Source of the DNA: Rossellomorea vietnamensis
Lineage (GTDB): Bacteria; Bacillota; Bacilli; Bacillales; Bacillaceae_B
DNA: 64,000 nt
NCBI RefSeq assembly: GCF_001305855.1
Contig: NZ_LIXZ01000012.1
Span: 1 to 64,000, forward strand
Direction: 5' to 3'
Each line of letters opens with the position of its first letter. The first letter of the stretch is position 1. Positions 46,066 through 56,364 of the stretch are shown here, in pieces. Both the position numbers and the translations under genes were made by a program. Under the pieces are notes generated by a model, which saw nothing but the letters and a program-made list of their open reading frames with translations, had not been told where the DNA came from and made no database searches.

Positions 46066-48687
46066 TTAATGCTTTAACTTTTTTTGGATTCCGTATAGCG
46101 TATTCATCGCATCTAATGGCGTCATTTCGAGGATATCCAATTTTTTTAATTCCTCTATACATTTCTTTTCTTTTGTATTCAACGTTGCTTTCTTTTCTGA
46201 TTTCTCAGTACCAAAGAAGGACAGCTGTGCCAAATCTTCTTCACTTGTTTCCTGCTTTTCTGCAGCCGATTCCCTTGAAGCGGCTACTTCGGTGAAAGAT
46301 GAGGGCTCTTCCTTCCTTTCAAGCTCAAGAAGAATTTCATTCGCTCTTTGAATTAAGGCTTGGGGCAGTTCAGCGAGTTCGGCAACATGTATTCCATAAC
46401 TTTTATCTGCCGCACCCTCTTTGATTTTATGAAGGAAAACAAGTTTTCCGTTTTGCTCCATCGCACTGACATGAACATTTTTCACTTTTGGCAATTCTTC
46501 CTCAAGAACCGTCAATTCATGGTAGTGAGTAGAGAAAAGGGTTTTCGACCCGATATGTTCATGAATGTATTCAATGATCGCTTGTGCCAGTGCCATCCCA
46601 TCATAAGTGGAAGTGCCCCGTCCAATTTCATCAAACAGTATCAGACTTTGTTGAGTGGCGTGAATGATCGCATTCTTCGCCTCAAGCATCTCTACCATGA
46701 ATGTGCTTTGTCCGGAAATCAGGTCATCCGCTGCTCCAATGCGGGTGAATACTTGATCGAATACAGGAAGGTTCGCCTCGCTTGCAGGCACATAACATCC
46801 GATTTGGGCGAGGATGCTCGTTAGCGCCACCTGTCTCATATAAGTACTTTTACCCGACATATTCGGACCGGTAATAAGAAAGACTTCCCGTTCCTCATCC
46901 ATATAGCAATCATTCGGAACATACTCCTGTGCGCCCATTACCTTTTCGACAACGGGATGCCTTCCATCTTTCAAGAAGATTTTTCTCTCATCATTGAACA
47001 AAGGACGTGTGTAATGACGTTTCTCACTGACGGTTGCAAAGCACTGGAGAACGTCCAGTTCACTGACGAGTTTCGCTAGTTTTTGCAAGCGGGGGATAAA
47101 TTCCTTAACCCTTTCACGTATCCCCAGGAACAATTCATATTCTAAATCCACACTCTTTTCATCAGCCTGAAGGATAAGGGATTCTTTCTCTTTTAATTCT
47201 GGTGTGATAAATCTTTCAGCATTTGTTAAAGTCTGCTTCCGTTCATAGCGTCCTTCTTCCAAGTGCTGCAGATTCGCTCTCGTTACTTCGATGTAGTAAC
47301 CAAATACCCTGTTAAATCCTACTTTAAGGGACCTGATTCCAGTCCTTTCCCTTTCGTCCCGTTCAAGCTTTGCAATCCACGATTTACCATTTTTGCTTGC
47401 ATCACGATATTGATCCAGTTCGGCATGATACCCATCCTGAATCAGGCTTCCTTCTTTTATGGACAATGGAGGATTTTCTATCAATGCCTTTTCGAGAAGG
47501 TCTGTCAACTCTTCACATGGGTCGAGCCTGGCGACAAGCTCATCGGTTGCATCATTCTCTAATGATTGGATCAATTGCTTTAATACGGGTACTTGCTGCA
47601 GGGATTTTTTCAACTGGATCAAATCACGACCATTTACATTCCCGAAAGCGACGCGGCCCGCCAGTCTCTCAAGATCATACACTTCTTTCAGGCGGTCTCT
47701 CAGGTCCTGCCTTTCAAAGAAACGTTCCAATAATACTTCCACCACTGCCTGACGTCTTTCGATTTCCTGTTTATGAATGAGTGGACGATCGATCCATTGC
47801 TTTAAAAGCCTTGCCCCCATCGCTGTCATCGTTTCATCCAAAAGCCAAAGAAGTGACCCTTTTTTCCCTTTGGAACGGATGGTCTCTGTCAATTCCAGAT
47901 TACGTTTCGAATAATAGTCCATTTTCATAAATTGGTGAAGCTGATACGTCTCCACGATTTGCAGATGATCCAAACTCCTTTTCTGTGTCCGGAATAAATA
48001 ATGAAACAGGAGGGAAGAGGCTTTTATGAGTTTTTCTTGTTTCAGAGGTTCCACCAGATGAGTGAAGCTATGCCCAAGACCGGAGTCCTGCTCATACGAT
48101 AATGTAACATCTGTTCTTTCTTTGATTCTCCCCTGAACCTCATCAGAAAGTTCAGGATGAATGACAACTTCTTTCGCCCCAATGGTGGATAATTCATTCA
48201 TCAATGCCTGCAGTCCATCTGACACGACCGTCACCTTGGTTTCCCCGGTTGTCAGATCACTATAAGCAAGGCCAAACGTATCATCTTCAAAATCGGTTAC
48301 TGAAGCAATATAGTTATTTTCTTTGTCATTCAGACCTTTCCCATCCATAACCGTACCGGGTGTAATGAGCTGGACGACTTCCCTCTTCACGACACCCTTG
48401 GCTTGCTTTGGATCTTCCGTCTGTTCGCATATCGCTACTTTATAACCTTTATCAATGAGTTGCTCTATGTAATTAGGAGCGGAATGATAAGGTACACCGC
48501 ACATGGGAATTCGTTCCTTTCCACCCCCATCACGGCTTGTTAAGGTTATTTCAAGTTCCTGGGATGCCGCAATGGCATCATCAAAAAACATTTCATAAAA
48601 ATCGCCTAAACGAAAAAATAAAAAGGCATCCTGGTATTCTGCCTTTACTTGTAAGTATTGTTTTATCATTGGAGTATATTGTGTCAT
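46066..48687 (-). CDS. mutS: DNA mismatch repair protein MutS
   Basis: An 873-residue mismatch-recognition ATPase. The mismatch-binding Phe-x-Glu is in [11 protein letters not shown] near residue 34. Connector, lever and clamp domains follow. The ABC ATPase has Walker [15 protein letters not shown], Walker [17 protein letters not shown] and the signature [15 protein letters not shown]. The C-terminal tail (AQLSFFG) resembles the beta-clamp binding motif. The ATG at 48687 aligns with B. subtilis MutS (M-x-x-YTPMI); a TTG four codons upstream is less likely. Confidence 0.96.
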   Translation of the reverse strand: MTQYTPMIKQYLQVKAEYQDAFLFFRLGDFYEMFFDDAIAASQELEITLTSRDGGGKERIPMCGVPYHSAPNYIEQLIDKGYKVAICEQTEDPKQAKGVVKREVVQLITPGTVMDGKGLNDKENNYIASVTDFEDDTFGLAYSDLTTGETKVTVVSDGLQALMNELSTIGAKEVVIHPELSDEVQGRIKERTDVTLSYEQDSGLGHSFTHLVEPLKQEKLIKASSLLFHYLFRTQKRSLDHLQIVETYQLHQFMKMDYYSKRNLELTETIRSKGKKGSLLWLLDETMTAMGARLLKQWIDRPLIHKQEIERRQAVVEVLLERFFERQDLRDRLKEVYDLERLAGRVAFGNVNGRDLIQLKKSLQQVPVLKQLIQSLENDATDELVARLDPCEELTDLLEKALIENPPLSIKEGSLIQDGYHAELDQYRDASKNGKSWIAKLERDERERTGIRSLKVGFNRVFGYYIEVTRANLQHLEEGRYERKQTLTNAERFITPELKEKESLILQADEKSVDLEYELFLGIRERVKEFIPRLQKLAKLVSELDVLQCFATVSEKRHYTRPLFNDERKIFLKDGRHPVVEKVMGAQEYVPNDCYMDEEREVFLITGPNMSGKSTYMRQVALTSILAQIGCYVPASEANLPVFDQVFTRIGAADDLISGQSTFMVEMLEAKNAIIHATQQSLILFDEIGRGTSTYDGMALAQAIIEYIHEHIGSKTLFSTHYHELTVLEEELPKVKNVHVSAMEQNGKLVFLHKIKEGAADKSYGIHVAELAELPQALIQRANEILLELERKEEPSSFTEVAASRESAAEKQETSEEDLAQLSFFGTEKSEKKATLNTKEKKCIEELKKLDILEMTPLDAMNTLYGIQKKLKH

Positions 48688-48814
48688 GGTTTCATTCAAA
48701 CCTTTCCAAGTAAATCTGCTATTCTCGACTATTCATTATATCATACGGATCAGGGTGGAAGCATGTAGCAGATTGAGGAAGCGCATTTGAAATGGCCCTT
48801 TTTCTTCAAAAAAA

Positions 48815-48840
48815 ATCCGCTTCCTATATTCAGGAGCGAA
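48815..48840 (-). terminator. Terminator after the DedA-family gene
   Basis: Arms TCCGCTTCCT and AGGAGCGAA (one wobble), followed by a run of T on the minus strand. Confidence 0.7.
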
Positions 48841-48852
48841 CTTTCACCTTAT

Positions 48853-49470
48853 CTATTCTGCCTGCTTGGCGATGCTTGATTCATCGTGCAAACAATTGGA
48901 CTTTGCTTTTGGTTTATACATGAATTTATATAACAGATAACCGACAATGAGCACCGCCCCTCCGATGAGAAGATAGGTCTGAATCTGACTTATCAATGAT
49001 TGCACAGATTTCAAATTCCCATTTTTCCCGACTATTAACATCGTCAGGGTAATCGGAAATATCCCTATGAAAGTTAAGCCTCCAAATTTCCACTTATTCA
49101 CTTTACTGATACCTGCAACATATGAGACATAATTACCGATGCCGAGGGGTCTCGTAATCGCTATACTCCACAAACCACATTTCCGGAACCATTTTTGCCC
49201 TTTTTCAATTTTCTTCGAGCTGGTTTTCTCTTTGATTTTATCCTTCAGCTTGTATCCAATACCATAGGGGATAAAACTAAAAATGGTATAGATGACACTG
49301 CTTGTAAGGGCTAAAATAAAAAGCTTTAGCAGGGGGGGATCAAGTACGTATCCATAAGCCAGGGTCACTAGGGCGCCTGGAAAAGGCAAAGAGGACGCTT
49401 CAATCGCATTTCCAGCGAATAAACCCCACATTCCTAACTCCTTAATTAATTTCAAGACAAACTCTAACAT
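48853..49470 (-). CDS. DedA family membrane protein
   Basis: A 205-residue membrane protein of the DedA/SNARE-associated family, recently linked to lipid carrier and phospholipid flipping. The family pattern is visible: GLFAGNAIEASSLPFPGALVTLAYGY near the N-terminus, where the acidic residue (E24) sits before the re-entrant loop, and the TRPLGIGNYVSYVAGISKVNKWKF segment with the conserved Arg (R109) and Gly. The tail after the last helix is positively charged. GGAGGG precedes the ATG. It is a single transcript ending in its own terminator; upstream lies a secreted protein gene. Confidence 0.85.
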   Translation of the reverse strand: MLEFVLKLIKELGMWGLFAGNAIEASSLPFPGALVTLAYGYVLDPPLLKLFILALTSSVIYTIFSFIPYGIGYKLKDKIKEKTSSKKIEKGQKWFRKCGLWSIAITRPLGIGNYVSYVAGISKVNKWKFGGLTFIGIFPITLTMLIVGKNGNLKSVQSLISQIQTYLLIGGAVLIVGYLLYKFMYKPKAKSNCLHDESSIAKQAE

Positions 49471-49588
49471 CGGTCTTTCCCTCCACGATTCATTTATATA
49501 CCCTTTTCCCTATTTTGTTTATTAAAAACGCATTTGAAGGATAAGATTTCATCCACTGGAGGGAATTAATGCTAACGTAGGGAGTCCA

Positions 49589-50407
49589 TTATTGAATTTC
49601 GTCAACGAATGTACGGCCGTCTATTCTCCACTGATTTTCCAATGAATCCCTGTGTAAATAAAATACAACATTTTTTTCGTCTTGAGAATGATTGGAGCGA
49701 ATCCATTTCACCCTGAATTGTAATTTCATCGCCACAAGGACAGGTAAATCCTCTACAGGTAGGATCGATCTTTGGGTAATCTGGATATGATTCACCGAAG
49801 CAAGTGTCTTTTTTAATGAACGATTGTTTCCGGTCATTATTTGGGAAAGAAGTCTTTCATCCTGTTGATTAAAGGCAATCTCCAGTACACTGATCAATTC
49901 ATATGGATCTAATTGGTATAAATACCTGTCCAGTTTGCCACCAGCTTTCAATATCATGACTTTATGGGCTAAGTCTGGGGTGGGCGTCTTATGCGTCGTA
50001 CTGCCGTAGAAATGGACACAGAAATGCCCTGGAAAATTATTTTGGAGTGCTCCGGCACCATGAGGCATTCCATTCATGGAAGCAGAGATGAGCTGGTCAT
50101 GAACCAATACCAGAATCGCACGACGATCCCAACTCCACTCTCCTCCGTAAATGGCTTTCATTATTTTCGTGTCTTTTTCTGTGACCGGCTGCACATCCGC
50201 ATGTTTACTACCTGCCCTTCTCTGCACTCTGAAAGACAACCCTGTATCTACATCAATGATTGTAAAATAAGAATGGTTTGGAATGATTCCCTTTACTTGT
50301 TCCCATGGAAGAATCTCAACTTGAAAACTCGGTATGGCTTCGGCCGATTTTGCTCCAAAGACAAGGAGCATTGAAAGGACGATTATGAATCTCATCATAA
50401 AAAGCAT
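49589..50407 (-). CDS. Secreted protein with L,D-transpeptidase-like histidine/cysteine motif, unknown
   Basis: A 272-residue exported protein; signal peptide cleavage is predicted after A24 (SAEA-IPSF). An N-terminal domain (about 25-145) contains FTIIDVDTGLSFRVQRRAGSKHADVQP, a His-Gly pair (MPHGAGA, H116) and PGHFCVHFYGS (C130, H132). The pattern recalls the H-G ... G-C-V-R active site of L,D-transpeptidases but is not canonical, so this is a guess. The C-terminal part is charged. Start ATG behind AATGAGG. It is divergent from the VanW-like gene. Confidence 0.65.
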   Translation of the reverse strand: MLFMMRFIIVLSMLLVFGAKSAEAIPSFQVEILPWEQVKGIIPNHSYFTIIDVDTGLSFRVQRRAGSKHADVQPVTEKDTKIMKAIYGGEWSWDRRAILVLVHDQLISASMNGMPHGAGALQNNFPGHFCVHFYGSTTHKTPTPDLAHKVMILKAGGKLDRYLYQLDPYELISVLEIAFNQQDERLLSQIMTGNNRSLKKTLASVNHIQITQRSILPVEDLPVLVAMKLQFRVKWIRSNHSQDEKNVVFYLHRDSLENQWRIDGRTFVDEIQ

Positions 50408-50538
50408 GTACGAAACCTCATTTTTTTCCTTAGTTTTGGTCCCCCTGTTGCCGGTTCATTCACTCAATTTTTGGAAGTGGTATCCGAACATGAAATAACT
50501 CTCTTATACGGATACTACCAAGGAAAGGGAGGATTCAA

Positions 50539-51465
50539 ATGCTTTTGATTAAACTGACTGCGATAGGTCTGTTAGTGTTTCCGGCAATGGGAAGTCATGA
50601 TCACCTACATATTCAATCACCAAATCACACACCCGTTTCAGTTGACCGTCACTACCTGGAAGTACCATTGGTGGATGAACCATTAATGAATGAGAAACAC
50701 TATGAGGATTTTGTTTCCCAAGTTCAGAATATGGTCTACTCCCCTCCACATAATGCCTATATTAATGAACTTGACCGGATAGTCCCCGAAGTGGCAGGAT
50801 ATAAGCTCCATGAAAGGAAATTTCGTAATCTGGTCGAAGGTTTCTTGTTCTCAAAGGGATCGGGATTGATCGAACCTCCTTTATTGACGTTATATCCAAA
50901 GGTGGATAGTGAAATTCTCGCTCACATACGAACACAAAAAATAGGTCAGTATGTTACGTTCTTTAATAAACATAATGAAGAGCGAACGCAAAATATTAGC
51001 CTGGCAGCCAAGAAAATCAACAATACGGTCGTGTTTCCAGGGGAAGTGTTCTCTTTTAATGGCGTGGTCGGAAAAAGAACGAAAGAAAAGGGTTATAAAA
51101 AAGCCCCCGTCATTGTAAGAGGGGAACTTTCTGAGGATATCGGCGGTGGTATCTGCCAGGTATCCTCGACCTTATATAATGCGGTGGATCAAGCGGGCGT
51201 AACCATATTGGAAAGGTATCATCACTCGAAACGAGTGCCATATGTCCCTGAGGGCAGGGATGCAACCGTGAGCTGGTACGGTCCCGATTTCACCTTTAAA
51301 AACGCTTATAATCAGCCGCTTCTCATTCGGGCAAAAATTGCAGGTGGACAAGTGATCATAACCGTACATTCATCAGATCTTATCAATGTGAAAAAAAGAA
51401 AGGTCCCCAGCGCCTCCCATAAATTACCAGAGGAAAAACAAGTCGATCATTCCATACAAAATTAA
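50539..51465 (+). CDS. VanW family secreted protein
   Basis: A 308-residue protein with an N-terminal hydrophobic segment (about 1-18). The VanW domain lies near residues 135-265: NISLAAKKINNTVVFPGEVFSFNGVVGKRTKEKGYKKAPVIV, then GGGICQVSSTLYNAV, the most conserved stretch. VanW occurs in vancomycin resistance clusters and in spore or cell-wall related Bacillus proteins such as YoaR; its biochemical role is unknown. GGGAGG precedes the ATG. It shares an upstream region with the divergent secreted protein gene, so both may serve the cell envelope. Confidence 0.85.
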   Translation: MLLIKLTAIGLLVFPAMGSHDHLHIQSPNHTPVSVDRHYLEVPLVDEPLMNEKHYEDFVSQVQNMVYSPPHNAYINELDRIVPEVAGYKLHERKFRNLVEGFLFSKGSGLIEPPLLTLYPKVDSEILAHIRTQKIGQYVTFFNKHNEERTQNISLAAKKINNTVVFPGEVFSFNGVVGKRTKEKGYKKAPVIVRGELSEDIGGGICQVSSTLYNAVDQAGVTILERYHHSKRVPYVPEGRDATVSWYGPDFTFKNAYNQPLLIRAKIAGGQVIITVHSSDLINVKKRKVPSASHKLPEEKQVDHSIQN

Positions 51466-51491
51466 AGGCATCTGCACTTGCAGACGCCTTT
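51464..51491. terminator. Bidirectional terminator between the vanW-like and aminotransferase genes
   Basis: Arms AAAGGCATCTGC and GCAGACGCCTTT (one mismatch) with a 4-nt loop. It overlaps the last codon region of the vanW-like gene. Confidence 0.82.
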
Positions 51492-51498
51492 CCCCAGT

Positions 51499-52854
51499 TT
51501 ATTTAAGGTGTTGAATCCCTTCAATGACAGTCGATACCAGCCGTTCCAGATCTTCTTCTTCGATATTTAATGGAGGTGATATGGTCAGGACATTATTGAA
51601 CCCTGCCACTGTAGCACCATTTTTTCCGATGATGACTCCATTCTGCTTACAATATCCGATGACTGCGTTTACTTTATCCAGCTCCAATGGTTCCTTGGTA
51701 TCCTTATGAGTCACCATCTCAATTCCGATCAATAATCCCTTCCCTCTCACGTCCCCTACATTGGGGTGATCCTGGAGGTGATTTTTCAAGGAATTTAACG
51801 TTTTTTCCCCGAGGTCTTTTGACCGGTCAAAGAGTTTCTCGTTTTCCATGATTTCAATGTTCTTCAAAGCAAGCGCACAAGCTGCAGGATTTCCTCCGAA
51901 TGTGTTAATATGACGGAAATAATCATATTCTTCAGATCCCTTAAAAGCTTCATAGATCTCTCGTTTTACAGCTGTGGCGGATAATGGGAGGTAAGCACTG
52001 GTGATACCCTTGGCCATTGTAATGATATCAGGCTTCACATCATAATTCATAAAGCCGAATGCCTTTCCGGTCCGTCCAAAGCCACAAATCACTTCATCCA
52101 CTATTAAGAGAGCACCATGCTTCACACACACTTCTTTGGCCGCCTTCATATAGCCATCCTGCGGCATGAGGATTCCTCCGCCTGTAATAATTGGTTCCAT
52201 GATCAGTGCAGCGACTGTTTCACTTAGTTCCCACGTCATGGCCTGATCAATTGCCTTCACCCCCGGAAGGTCATGGGGATTTCCCCCCGTCACTTCGTCG
52301 CGGTATGCGTCCGGAGGAGCAATATGGTGAAATCCAGGCGCCAATGGCTCATACTTAAATTTCCGCTGAGCCTGCCCTGTAGCAGCCAATGCTCCCATAG
52401 AATTACCGTGATATCCTCTATATCGGGAGAAAATTTTATATCTTCCGTGATCACCGTTTTGTTGGTGATACTGGCGGGCGATTTTAAAGGCCGTTTCATT
52501 GGCTTCTGATCCACTGTTAGAGAAGAAAATCACATAGTCATCACCAAGTAATTGATTTAACTTCTCTGCAAGCTCAATGGCTGGTTGATGACTTTGTGTT
52601 AGTGGAAAGTAAGCCATTTTCTTCAGCTGCTCGTAAGCAGCCTCCGCTAACTCCTGTCGTCCATACCCAACGTTAACACACCATAATCCTGCCATACCAT
52701 CAAGATACTTCTGTCCCTCCTGATCAGTAATCCACGACCCGTGAGATTCTGTGACAACCATCGTTCCCTCGGGATTATATGGTTTCATGGAGTGCCAAAT
52801 GAGTTTCTCGTCCTGCTTTAACCATACATCTTGAGAGTGACCAGCTTTTACCAT
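51499..52854 (-). CDS. Class III aminotransferase, probable beta-alanine transaminase
   Basis: A 451-residue fold-type I PLP enzyme of the omega-amino acid:pyruvate group. It has FFSNSGSEANETAFK for phosphate binding, D253 (LIVDEVICGFGRTG) and the PLP lysine K282 (MAKGITSAYLP). The context points to beta-alanine (from uracil) and 3-aminoisobutyrate (from thymine) as substrates, giving malonate or methylmalonate semialdehyde, which the enzyme encoded 21 bp upstream oxidises. Pyruvate or 2-oxoglutarate as acceptor cannot be decided. Second gene of the mmsA operon. Confidence 0.85.
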   Translation of the reverse strand: MVKAGHSQDVWLKQDEKLIWHSMKPYNPEGTMVVTESHGSWITDQEGQKYLDGMAGLWCVNVGYGRQELAEAAYEQLKKMAYFPLTQSHQPAIELAEKLNQLLGDDYVIFFSNSGSEANETAFKIARQYHQQNGDHGRYKIFSRYRGYHGNSMGALAATGQAQRKFKYEPLAPGFHHIAPPDAYRDEVTGGNPHDLPGVKAIDQAMTWELSETVAALIMEPIITGGGILMPQDGYMKAAKEVCVKHGALLIVDEVICGFGRTGKAFGFMNYDVKPDIITMAKGITSAYLPLSATAVKREIYEAFKGSEEYDYFRHINTFGGNPAACALALKNIEIMENEKLFDRSKDLGEKTLNSLKNHLQDHPNVGDVRGKGLLIGIEMVTHKDTKEPLELDKVNAVIGYCKQNGVIIGKNGATVAGFNNVLTISPPLNIEEEDLERLVSTVIEGIQHLK

Positions 52855-52875
52855 GAAGATTCCCCCTAACCCTGA

Positions 52876-54342
52876 TTAAAAATCAAATCGAGAAGTGATC
52901 ATTTTCTTCCTAGTATAGAAATTTACTCCGTCTTTACCATTTACATGCATATCTCCGTAGAAAGAATCCTTCCACCCTGAAAATGGGAAGAATGCCATAG
53001 TTGCAGGAACCCCCACATTAATTCCCAGCATCCCTGCGTCTGCTTCCTCCCTGAACTGTCTTACGGCGCCGGCGTCTTTCGTATAGATCGTTGCACCATT
53101 ACCGTATCTTGACTGGCGGATGTAATCCAGTCCCTGGTCCAGGTCTTCAGCTCTTAAAAGACTGAGGATAGGTGCAAACATCTCTTCTTTCGCGATCGTC
53201 ATTTCCGGTGTCACTTGGTCAAAGATCGTCGCCCCCAAGAAGTTCCCTTCCTTGAAATCTTCCATCTCTTGACGGCCGTCCCTAATGAGTGACGCTCCTT
53301 CTTGTATGCCTTTTTCAATATAACCGAGGGTCTTCTCCCGATTTTCCTTTCGAATGACCGGAGTTAGCAGAACTTCCTCATCCATCCCATTCCCTATACA
53401 TAATTCGTCTGCTTTTTTACTTAAAGCCTTCACGAACTTTTCATTGTCACCGACGACCACTACTGCACTGCATGCCATGCATCTCTGTCCTGCACTGCCA
53501 AATGCTGAACTGATGATATGTTCAGCCGCTTTATTGAAATCCGCATCAGGCATGACGACATGATGATTTTTTGCTCCCGATAGTGCCTGGACCCTTTTTC
53601 CTTGTGAGGCGGCCTGTTGATACACATATTTGGCAACCGGCTGGGAACCGACAAATGAGATGGCCGCAATGTCCTTATTCTCCAGTAAGCCATTCACCAC
53701 ATCATGGGCGCCGTGCACCACGTTGAGGACCCCGTCGGGCATACCCGCGTCTGTTAACAACTCTGCAAGTCTATTGGCTAAGATCGGGGTTCTTTCAGAC
53801 GGCTTCAATACGAACGTATTTCCACATGCGATGGCAAGGGGGAACATCCATAACGGGACCATCATAGGGAAGTTAAATGGAGTGATCCCTCCTACAACTC
53901 CGAGTGGATAGCGGAACATTTCGGAGTCGATATCTTCCGCTATCCCACTGAGCGTCTCTCCCATCATGAGTGTGGGTGCACCGCATGCAAATTCCACACA
54001 TTCTAATCCACGCTGTACTTCACCATACGCTTCTTTGAATGACTTTCCATTTTCCTGTACCACCAGTCTGGCCAGATCCTCGTGATTGTCAGAAAGCAAT
54101 GTATGATATTTATAGAGAATTCGCGCACGTTTTGGCACCGGGGTCTTTTTCCACGTTTCTGAGGCAAGCTTCGCAGCTTTCACAGCCATCGCCACATCTT
54201 CCTTAGTGGATATCGGCACCCTTGCAATTTCTTCGTTTTTGGCAGGATTTAAGACTTCCAATGTTTGTGAGCTGAGGGAGTCCACCCACTTACCACCAAT
54301 ATAATTTTTCAAAACTTCTACATCCTTTTTTATTACAGTCAT
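52876..54342 (-). CDS. mmsA: CoA-acylating (methyl)malonate-semialdehyde dehydrogenase
   Basis: A 488-residue ALDH-fold enzyme of the MmsA/IolA group. It contains TPFNFPMMVPLWMFPLA, SFVGSQPVAKYVY and the catalytic cysteine C288 in FGSAGQRCMA. Members convert malonate semialdehyde to acetyl-CoA and methylmalonate semialdehyde to propionyl-CoA with NAD+ and CoA, releasing CO2. In this cluster it completes uracil and thymine breakdown. AAGGAGG precedes the ATG. The promoter region carries the 19-bp element also present upstream of the beta-ureidopropionase operon. Confidence 0.92.
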   Translation of the reverse strand: MTVIKKDVEVLKNYIGGKWVDSLSSQTLEVLNPAKNEEIARVPISTKEDVAMAVKAAKLASETWKKTPVPKRARILYKYHTLLSDNHEDLARLVVQENGKSFKEAYGEVQRGLECVEFACGAPTLMMGETLSGIAEDIDSEMFRYPLGVVGGITPFNFPMMVPLWMFPLAIACGNTFVLKPSERTPILANRLAELLTDAGMPDGVLNVVHGAHDVVNGLLENKDIAAISFVGSQPVAKYVYQQAASQGKRVQALSGAKNHHVVMPDADFNKAAEHIISSAFGSAGQRCMACSAVVVVGDNEKFVKALSKKADELCIGNGMDEEVLLTPVIRKENREKTLGYIEKGIQEGASLIRDGRQEMEDFKEGNFLGATIFDQVTPEMTIAKEEMFAPILSLLRAEDLDQGLDYIRQSRYGNGATIYTKDAGAVRQFREEADAGMLGINVGVPATMAFFPFSGWKDSFYGDMHVNGKDGVNFYTRKKMITSRFDF

Positions 54343-54446
54343 ATTCAGTTCCTCCTTATTCCTTTTTTCGATAAGATATTCCCAAAGAAGTTCAGAACTT
54401 TCTGTATACTTGATACTTTCATTATGAAAGAAAACGTCTGGTCATT

Positions 54447-54465
54447 CATTAGACATTGTGTAACA
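54447..54465. promoter_or_regulatory. Shared 19-bp promoter element, copy B (mmsA operon)
   Basis: Reads CATTAGACATTGTGTAACA; only the sixth base differs from copy A at 63459-63477. On the minus strand it contains a -10-like TCTAAT (54448-54453), with a poor -35 (TACCCT) 17 bp away. The core half-site is TTGTGTAA. A target for the PucR-type activator encoded next to it is the simplest reading (inference). Confidence 0.6.
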
Positions 54466-54507
54466 TAACCAGGGTATTACGCTTGACACTATAACTAATT
54501 GCTTGAT

Positions 54508-56109
54508 TTACTGTATCTTGGTCTTCTTCAATAAGCTTTGAGGCTGTAAATACTCATGAGCGGCCAATAGAAATTCGATTGCCACCCGTTTATCCGATCT
54601 CATGAAATCCTCACCCAGCAAATCTTCTATTTTTTTCAATCGATGATAGAGCGTTTGTCTTACGATAAATAACCTTTTAGAGGTTTCTTGTTTTGATCCC
54701 TGACAAGATAGGAAAACTTTAAGTGTCATCATTAAATTCCCATCATGTTCCCGGTCATAATCTATCAATGGAGAAAGAAACTCTTCGATCATTTCCCCCA
54801 TGTTCACATTTTCATTAACGATTGAGATCAACCTGAATAAATGTAGGTCATCGAAGAAATAATAGTGGTCTCCACCTTCGACTTTTGTTCGAAATGCAAG
54901 GGTATCTTTCGCAGTTTCATAGCTTTTATGGATATCCATCATTTCGAATTGATATTTACCTGTGGCGAATACTGAATGTGACGACTTTTCAAAAAATCCC
55001 GATCTTCCTATTTTTCCGTATGCTTTTATCAATCTGCCCTTCCAATTACCGGCATTCCTGGTATCAAGAAGTATGAAGATTAAATCATGATCTATCCTTT
55101 CGGGCACCACTTTGAATCCATATTGCTCAAATATACTTTTTGTTACAAGGTTAAAGAAGGTGAAATCAAGCATTTCTTTCTCATCCAGTGTATTCGTCTT
55201 GCAAATACATACGACACCCCCATGGACCGATACGTTTAGTTCATCCATAAAAGTGGCAAGTCTGTCGTATGATTGATCTCCTTTTAACCACGACATGATC
55301 CACTTTGATTCTTCCAAGCGTTTTTGTTCATCAAAATACAATTCCCTCATCAAATATTGAGCAAGGGCAGTGGACGTCCGGTCAAGGATTAATAGCTCAT
55401 ATTCACTAAACGGGTGATTGTACCGATAGATGCACAGCTCCGCATACTCCTGATCAAACAGAATGACTTTCGTCGAAACAATATGATGATCCTTACTGTC
55501 TTTGTCCCTATAGTAGTTTTGTAGGAAGAGCTCTTCTTCAGAGGAGCACATTAAGGGATGAACCTTTACATCTTGTTCTTTCAACTGAAAAAGTACCGGA
55601 ACATCCAATTCTTTATGTAACACTTGAAGAATATCCCTCCAGTGTTTAACTGAAAGCAGCAATTTATTCAGGTTCTGAGCATAGAAATCAAGTTTCTTGA
55701 TCATCTCATATTGCTGATTGATTATAACCGCGTGTATATCCTGAGTGATACTGACAAAGGGAACTTCTTTTTCAAAAACAATAATGGGGAAATCAAATTC
55801 ATCCGCCCACTCGAGGACAGCTGATGGTATGGTAGAGATATTTGTATCAAGTTCGATACAAAGTGCTGCTGCTTCACAGGCTCCCAACTGATGTATGAGA
55901 GAAAGGAAACTGCCTTCCTCCTTTAGGGCAAGACCAGTTGAAAGGATCAATTCGTTCCCGTTAAGAAGATTTTTAATGGAAGTGACTTCGACAATGTGGA
56001 CCCATTTTACTTGTCTGGAGAGACCTCTGTGCCCAGCCATAACCTTAGCATGTTCAAAGTACTTTCTTTCCAGGATATCTTTCACTGAAAAATAGTAATG
56101 ACTTCTCAT
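54508..56109 (-). CDS. PucR family transcriptional regulator
   Basis: A 533-residue regulator of the PucR type: an N-terminal purine-catabolism domain (FSVKDILERKYFEHAKVMAGHRGLSRQVKWVHIVEV, the usual opening), a GGDEF-like middle region, and a C-terminal helix-turn-helix (SKRLFIVRQTLYHRLKKIEDLLG). PucR-like proteins activate purine or other nitrogen catabolism genes in response to pathway intermediates. Here the position between two pyrimidine catabolic operons suggests control by dihydropyrimidines, ureido acids or beta-alanine. AAAGGAG precedes the ATG. Same direction as both operons but separated from the upstream one by a terminator. Confidence 0.9.
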   Translation of the reverse strand: MRSHYYFSVKDILERKYFEHAKVMAGHRGLSRQVKWVHIVEVTSIKNLLNGNELILSTGLALKEEGSFLSLIHQLGACEAAALCIELDTNISTIPSAVLEWADEFDFPIIVFEKEVPFVSITQDIHAVIINQQYEMIKKLDFYAQNLNKLLLSVKHWRDILQVLHKELDVPVLFQLKEQDVKVHPLMCSSEEELFLQNYYRDKDSKDHHIVSTKVILFDQEYAELCIYRYNHPFSEYELLILDRTSTALAQYLMRELYFDEQKRLEESKWIMSWLKGDQSYDRLATFMDELNVSVHGGVVCICKTNTLDEKEMLDFTFFNLVTKSIFEQYGFKVVPERIDHDLIFILLDTRNAGNWKGRLIKAYGKIGRSGFFEKSSHSVFATGKYQFEMMDIHKSYETAKDTLAFRTKVEGGDHYYFFDDLHLFRLISIVNENVNMGEMIEEFLSPLIDYDREHDGNLMMTLKVFLSCQGSKQETSKRLFIVRQTLYHRLKKIEDLLGEDFMRSDKRVAIEFLLAAHEYLQPQSLLKKTKIQ

Positions 56110-56146
56110 CTTTCTCTCCTTTTATTCGGCGTAGTAAATGGAGAAA

Positions 56147-56169
56147 AAGGATTGGAAGAACCAATCCTT
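56147..56169 (-). terminator. Terminator of the pyrimidine catabolic operon
   Basis: Arms AAGGATTGG and CCAATCCTT with a 5-nt loop, then TTTTTCTCC on the minus strand. It follows directly after the 59-residue gene. Confidence 0.75.
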
Positions 56170-56348
56170 CAATCCGCTTCAGTATGGGGGATTGCAAACT
56201 GTATCTCTTCACCCCACCACTTCACTAATTGTTCTTCAGTCAAGTGATTCGAAGACAAGACGGATAATACCCAGTGTATTAATTCATCCGTCGTTTGCAT
56301 ATTTCTGGGGCAGAGCGTCAAATCTTTATCTGCGGACAGATCCCTCAT
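56169..56348 (-). CDS. Small protein of the pyrimidine operon, unknown (59 aa)
   Basis: A 59-residue soluble protein reading MRDLSADKDLTLCPRNMQTT and ending HTEAD, with a helical, Trp-containing middle (LIHWVLSVLSSNHLTEEQLVKWWGE). One cysteine near the start (LCPRNM). ATG 56348 is supported by AAAGGGGG. It is the last gene of the operon, 16 bp after the 69-residue gene. No family recognised; a regulatory or accessory role is only a guess. Confidence 0.6.
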   Translation of the reverse strand: MRDLSADKDLTLCPRNMQTTDELIHWVLSVLSSNHLTEEQLVKWWGEEIQFAIPHTEAD

Positions 56349-56364
56349 GCCGCTTAGCCCCCTT

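Noticed and set aside
46360..46824. Plus-strand frame of 154 codons inside mutS
   Set aside because: Antisense shadow of the conserved ATPase domain of MutS.
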